A stretch of DNA of 64,000 nt from Girardinichthys multiradiatus (lineage: Eukaryota > Chordata > Actinopteri > Cyprinodontiformes > Goodeidae), in assembly GCF_021462225.1 (NCBI RefSeq), contig NC_061813.1:19306442-19370441 (forward strand). The letters run 5' to 3'. Shown here one piece after another: positions 59,095-64,000 of this stretch. The notes under the pieces were generated by a model, which ran no database searches, was not told where the DNA came from, and worked only from the letters and a program-made list of their open reading frames with translations. The stretch's first letter is position 1. Every line of letters begins with the position of its first letter. The translations under genes and the position numbers were made by a program.

Positions 59095-60493
59095 TACTGA
59101 AATTATTTGGAAACATTTGACAATAAAACAAATCAATCAAGAGACAGAAAACAAAAATCAGAAAAAGTCACCATACCTTGGGTAGATTTTGCTTTTTGTG
59201 TTATTGTGTAGCCTTCCAGAAAGCCTTCTGTATTGTAGATTTCCTTACAGCTGGACCTGAAGCTGCATTAGTCATGCATTTCATTTTGACTAGCAAAAGA
59301 TATGTTTGTTGGCTTTATATTTCCTCCTCTTCATGACTGCAAACACCACTAAGAAAACCAATCAAGATGCAGGAAATCATTTAAGATTGTGGGACAGTGA
59401 AAAAAGAAGCAAAAAAGCTTTGATGTCCTGCACAAATCAGGTAACCTGGTCTGTCTCCTTGTTCTTAGAAACAATGAAGGAGTGCCTACTAAATCTAAGG
59501 GGATGCCCACAACCTATTGACAGGAAATATCAAAGCATGTAAGCAATTGGAAACTCCTTCAGGGTGCAGCTGACACATGGCTGCTTTTTTAATCTGGTAC
59601 ATGCGTCCTTCACTTCGAAGTCGCCCTGGGAACCTGGGCTGTTGACCATATCAAAAACCACCACCGTTCAGAGAAATAATAAAATAAATATTCATTTTTC
59701 CTGAAGCTCACGATTAAAGATTCTGACAGCACTAAAAAACAGGCAGAAATGGTGAGGTTTCTTAAAAAAACTTGACCTATAAAAAAAATATATAAACATT
59801 AGTCATCTTTATTGTGAAAGCTGTTTATGCCACACTTTTTAATTAGTACTTCACACAACAGAATACATCAGGAGAAAATCATCTTTATATGGCTGCTGAC
59901 TCAGCAGATTTGGTAAGAAATGTGAAACTAGAGTTAAATATTAATGTATATGCAGAATACAATATTTGAGAGGTTTATTACATTATATTCCATAATGCCC
60001 TTCAATGTTTTCCAGTTTTTTGTGATTTTTTAATTCATGTTGAAAATATACAAATATGACTAAATATCCACCACCTTATTCCAAATGAAGAATTCAGTGC
60101 TTTATGTCACTTCTGGGACACATCAATATTTATTGTATTGCTTCTGTGTTTTGCTGTGAATTACCTAAATATGTACATAATCCTGTATTCAGTTCTTTTC
60201 CACCCTCACTACTTGTCATTTTCACTTGCGTTTATGAGTTTGTTCTTAAAAGTAATTGTTCTCCAGTGTCCTAGAGCTATAAAACAGGGGAGGCAAAAAA
60301 TCAATGAAATACAATTAACAGCCCAACATGCTGTAGTGCAACATATTTTTTCCTCTCATCTCTCCCTGCTTGTATGATACAGATCCCACTTCCACAGCAG
60401 AGAAAACAACTATATCACCACAAACTGATTCAGTCAGATGTTGAGTAATGTAAAATGTGCCAAAAACAATATGTAGAAAACATTTAATACATG
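59095..60493. other. Intronic sequence, no gene seen
   Basis: AT-rich, no recognised gene or repeat. Confidence 0.5.
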
Positions 60494-60739
60494 CACTCAA
60501 TTGGCAAAAATATGGATACACTTGCCTTTAAACACCATGAACTTTTATGGTATGTCATTCTTACCGCATAGATTTTACAGTATATGGAGTTGGCCCACCC
60601 TTTGCAGCTATAACAGCTTCAAACCTCCTGAGAAGGCTACGCAGTAAAGGTAGAAGAGTGATTACGCGAATATTTAAACATTCTTATAGGAAAGCAGTTA
60701 TAGGAACAGGCACTAATATTGGAAAAACTACAAAGAATA

Positions 60740-61200
60740 TTTTACAGCATTAAATCAACACTTAAAGAGTTAAATATAACACTGCGTCTAAGTCTATTTC
60801 CTTATCAGAATTGGTGTTAATTTTACTCTTCCCATAGTCTTAAAATTTCAAAGTAAAATTAACTCAAAATTGAGTAAAAAATTAAAACTGGCTAACACTG
60901 TACAGTATTAACAAAACTTAACACTACAGGATAAATAACTGTGCAGAGAGTAAATATGATTCCCAGAAGTGTTACTGCGTTACTCTACTTTGGTGACAAA
61001 TCAACTCTGATTCCCATGCTTTTTAACACTGCAGTGAGTTATTAAATGTTAACACTGGATGCTAATATAAGTATTAATTTTAATCTCTTGCTGTGAAAAA
61101 CCACTCAGTCAAATCCTAACAGTCATTAACACTGCACAGATATATATGTAGTGTTATTTTCACTCTTCTGTAGTGTAACATTGCATCTATCCATTATAAT
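60740..61200. repeat. TAACACTG-rich dispersed motif region
   Basis: AACACT or its variants recur at least six times in 460 bp, for example AACACTGTACAG, TTAACACTACAGG, TTTAACACTGCAGTGAG and GTTAACACTGGATG, some in inverted pairs. It lies in the DNA inserted into the old Tc1 element. No array of constant period. Confidence 0.6.
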
Positions 61201-62177
61201 TCAACAATGCTATTAAAATGTTCCAGTAAAATCAAGTTACCACATATATGCATTTAACTGCACTCTTTATTTAACAAAAGCACATTTTAAAGATCCATTG
61301 TCAACTTTTAGTAATGTAATAGTTACATCATGTGTTGGTGTACTTGCCATTACATTACAGGGCTCCATTTGAACTGTTTGAAATGGTTTCTGGTGTGCAG
61401 CTGATCTCAAGTCCACATAAAAATCAACAGTGAAATTCAACCTAACAAGGACACTACTAGAACACTGACCCTAGGTCTACATAAAATGGCAATACGGAAC
61501 AACATATAAGGCGTTATACCATACTTCATTTGAACATCAAATGGTTTTAAGTAAAACAGATAATTTATGTTCTACACTTTTTGAACCTTCTCTCGATGCA
61601 GCTTGACCTTAAAAGGATGGTAGTGGTTATCAAAACACATGGTTTCCATCAATTTTCTACAGAGCAAAACACAGCTATCGTGTCAATCTTACAAAATATA
61701 GGCATCTCCCATGCTACCTCCGTACATATAATGAAGTCATGACAGTACTCTGTACCACAGTATTTTATCCACTTGGCAGAAAACACACTGGTTGACAAAA
61801 CGGTTCCAAATTGTGCAGCAATTGCTACACCCTGTTTTAACTTGTAAAGTGTCACCATCTTTCATGGACTTAAAATTAATCTTTCTTTGCTAAAGGATTA
61901 ATGATACATTGCCATATAGCTTTGGTCACTTTTTAAAAGTGACCTATTATACTTCCTTTTAAACATTTGGGATAGGTCTATGGGCTATACATGTTAATTA
62001 CATTTTTCACACGAAATCATTCTCAGATAATGAGATTTCACCTCCTCAGTTTTCCCCTTTTTGAGCTCCTTTCAGAATGAGCTGTTTTAGGGATCCGTCA
62101 CTTTTATGCAAATTAACCGTATCTGGCCGCAGACCAGCACAACCAGCACTTCATACATGTGAAGACAAAACCGAAAC

Positions 62178-62484
62178 TTATAAGACACAACAATAAGTAC
62201 ATATATTTGTGCCATCTGCAGATTTGCCCCGAACAGTAGGGACTGAAATTTTCTTCAATCTAAGTCTTTCTGTAATTCCTGATGTGTACTGATATGAGTT
62301 CTCAAAACAGTCCGTGGTGAAGTGATTCGCGCAAACTAGTACTGTCTTTGGCAATTTGACTGGAACATTGCCCTCAAAAATTAAATGAAGCCACAAATAT
62401 CTGTTATCCGACAGCAAGAGAATGTGAATGGACATGTTGGTCGTTGCAGCCAACAACAGAACACCTGCCTTTGAGGGTAACCAT
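62178..62484 (-). pseudogene. THAP-domain coding remnant
   Basis: On the minus strand an ATG at 62484 opens MVTLKGRCSVVGCND, giving the Cys-x4-Cys half of a THAP zinc finger. After one frameshift the other frame (to 62178) gives LIFEGN, VCANH (Cys-x2-His), FENSYQY and LKKISVPTV, corresponding to the C-terminal AVPT motif. About 112 nt separate the second Cys from CANH, within the family's 35-50-residue range. THAP domains bind DNA and occur in P-element-like transposases and host regulators. The frame ends soon after the domain. The copy is broken and probably arrived as part of the mobile insert. Confidence 0.75.
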
Positions 62485-63341
62485 TGTAAAGCATGTGTAA
62501 GGTAAAACCTTACACCTCAGGTTAAAGTCAGGACTCGGTGCAGACCAATCAAGTTCCTTCACAGCAAACTGGCTCACCCATGTTTTTACAGACCATGCTT
62601 TGTTCACTGCTATGCAGTCATGTCGAACATGGAGAGGAGTCTTCCCAAAACTGTCCCCATTAAGTCAGGAGTGTAGAATTATCCAGAATGTTTAGGTATG
62701 CTGCAACATTAAGACTTTCTTTTACTGCAACCAAGGGGCCAAGCCACCCCACAGTTTAATTTCCTCTGCATCAAACTGGCAACCACCAAACCCAGACACA
62801 CCTATTGGATTGCCAGAGAGGGGACCGACTGTCAATCCAGAGAATGTTTCTTCACTACTCTGGAGTACAGAGGTGACCCCCTTTACACCACTGCATCTGA
62901 TGCTTTGCATTGTACTTGATGACGTAAGGCTTTCATGTAGGTACTCAATCATGAAAACTCATTCCATGAAGTCCATGCACTGTTTTGGGGCCAATCTAAA
63001 TGCTTGGTGTGACTCAGCTTTTTTTCATATTACCTAGCACTCTGTAGCAGAGTCGCTGTTGTTCCCATTTGCTTCCACTTTTATATGATTCCACTTACAG
63101 TTGAAAGTGGAATGTTTAGTAGCAAAGAAATTTCACAAATGCACTTATTGCACAGTTGACATGCATTCATACTACAATGCTTCATTTCAATGAGCTACTG
63201 AGAGCAACCCTTGTTTTCATAAATCTTAGGCAGTCTGCATTCCCAGGTTCTTGATTTTATACATCTTGGGCCATGGAAGTGATTGGAACATGTGAATTCG
63301 GGTATTTGGATGGACGTCTTAATATTTTTGCAGGTATGGTG

Positions 63342-64000
63342 TATCCAAAAAATCTCACTGGTGAACATCATATGGATATGTCAGACTAAAAATTGATCAA
63401 AGAATGGAGAGGTGCTGACTTAAAAGTTGTATGTTTAGTTCAGGGAAGTAATAAATATATTTGGCAGCCACCATTTTTATGAAAGAGACGTGATAAGAGA
63501 TTTGGCTTCAATCTCCCAATGTTATTAAATAGAGAAGGAAAATAATTAAAAGAACTTCCTCATAGTGTGGAGCTAAGCAGATGAAATTGTAAATATTGTC
63601 CGATGTATATGATTGCGGGTCCAGTGTCAGTCATTGATATAAAAAACATTAAAACAAGACTTATCCGTATGTCCACATGCATGGGTAATAAAAAGAAATA
63701 TGTTGCTAAATAATAAAGAACTCTATAGCAAAATATTTGTGTAGGCAAGGCCGATGCCAAAACACCAGTGGGTTTGTGCACATTAGTTTATTGAAATGCA
63801 GAGAACGTACCTTATTAAATGTATGCTATTCTTTGTTTGCTTCTAAATTTTACACACATTATTTGCTAAAAAAAAAAAAAACATTTACTATCCGATTACA
63901 TATATTATTTCTTTCTTTGTTTAATGTAGCAGCTATTTTTGTGCATCATGAAAATTGTATAATTAAATAACAGTGTTTTTAGACTAGCTCATTTTGAATG
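63342..64000. other. Intronic sequence, no gene seen
   Basis: A poly-A run lies at 63869-63881. No recognised gene or repeat up to the window end. Confidence 0.5.

Larger units (their letters stand above)
60494..63341 (-). mobile_element. Old Tc1-like transposon with a large internal insertion
   Basis: The ends CACTCAATTGGCAAAAATAT (60494) and TTTTTGCAGGTATGGTG (ending 63341, followed by TA) are decayed versions of the CACTATATTGCCAAAAG TIR. Transposase scraps on the minus strand lie at about 60590-60725 (C-terminus) and 62512-63250 (middle and N-terminal parts), for example VKELDWSAPSPDFNL near 62520-62560. About 1.8 kb of unrelated DNA (about 60726-62511) sits between them. Same family as 31547-31855. 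Confidence 0.75.

Noticed and set aside
1..64000. CRISPR array, prophage or bacterial operon
   Set aside because: There are no regularly spaced direct repeats and no dense long reading frames, and the content is that of an animal intron.

Overview
The window is nuclear DNA of a teleost fish, probably a percomorph. The evidence is the AT-rich, gene-poor intronic sequence, several Tc1/mariner families typical of fish, a Rex3-type RTE retrotransposon fragment, L2-clade LINE tails, tRNA-derived SINEs with the conserved central segment seen in fish V-SINEs, and many GT/CA microsatellites. There are no bacterial-style operons, no rRNA and no CRISPR array.

Only one piece of a host gene is recognisable: a 111-nt exon at 54836-54946 (+) with consensus splice sites. 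It encodes the start of the mature ectodomain and discoidin domain of a contactin-associated protein, best matched to CNTNAP2. CNTNAP2 introns 1 and 2 are very long in vertebrates, so the simplest reading is that 1-54835 is intron 1 and 54947-64000 is intron 2. Apart from this exon, every substantial coding sequence I recognise belongs to a mobile element.

Layout from left to right: Tc1-like relic (1.3-2.5 kb); four related TGTCA-ended elements (5.8-11.7 kb), one of them inserted into one arm of a local duplication; a probable solo LTR (14.1-15.6 kb) interrupted by a SINE with a perfect 13-bp target duplication; a small TIR element interrupted by an L2 tail (19.5-20.2 kb); a teleost repeat plus another TGTCA element (22.2-23.3 kb); a piggyBac relic (24.1-25.3 kb); a SINE (26.4 kb); a further TGTCA element with a nested repeat (28.9-30.1 kb); a deleted Tc1 derivative (31.5 kb); a Tc1/mariner element with DD36E spacing broken by one frameshift (35.1-36.4 kb); and an L2 tail (40.7-41.2 kb). 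At 44.7-48.5 kb two Tc1-like elements lie head to head, each with an uninterrupted 334-residue DD34E transposase. At 48.9-52.4 kb a second copy of the LTR is split by a 2.13-kb element with GGGGCCTGCC ends. After the exon come a microsatellite cassette (55.8 kb), the Rex3 fragment (56.5-57.5 kb), a TGTCA-ended element encoding tandem proline-rich repeats (57.8-59.1 kb), and an old Tc1 (60.5-63.3 kb) containing a broken THAP domain.

The biology is therefore one developmental neural gene with huge introns that have served as a landing site for transposons, several of them nested, so that relative ages can be read. I found no clearly new multi-gene system. The least explained items are the 2.13-kb GGGGCCTGCC element, the TGTCA family with a TATA-like box at a conserved position, and the THAP insert. 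All family assignments rest on reading motifs by eye; no database search was possible.
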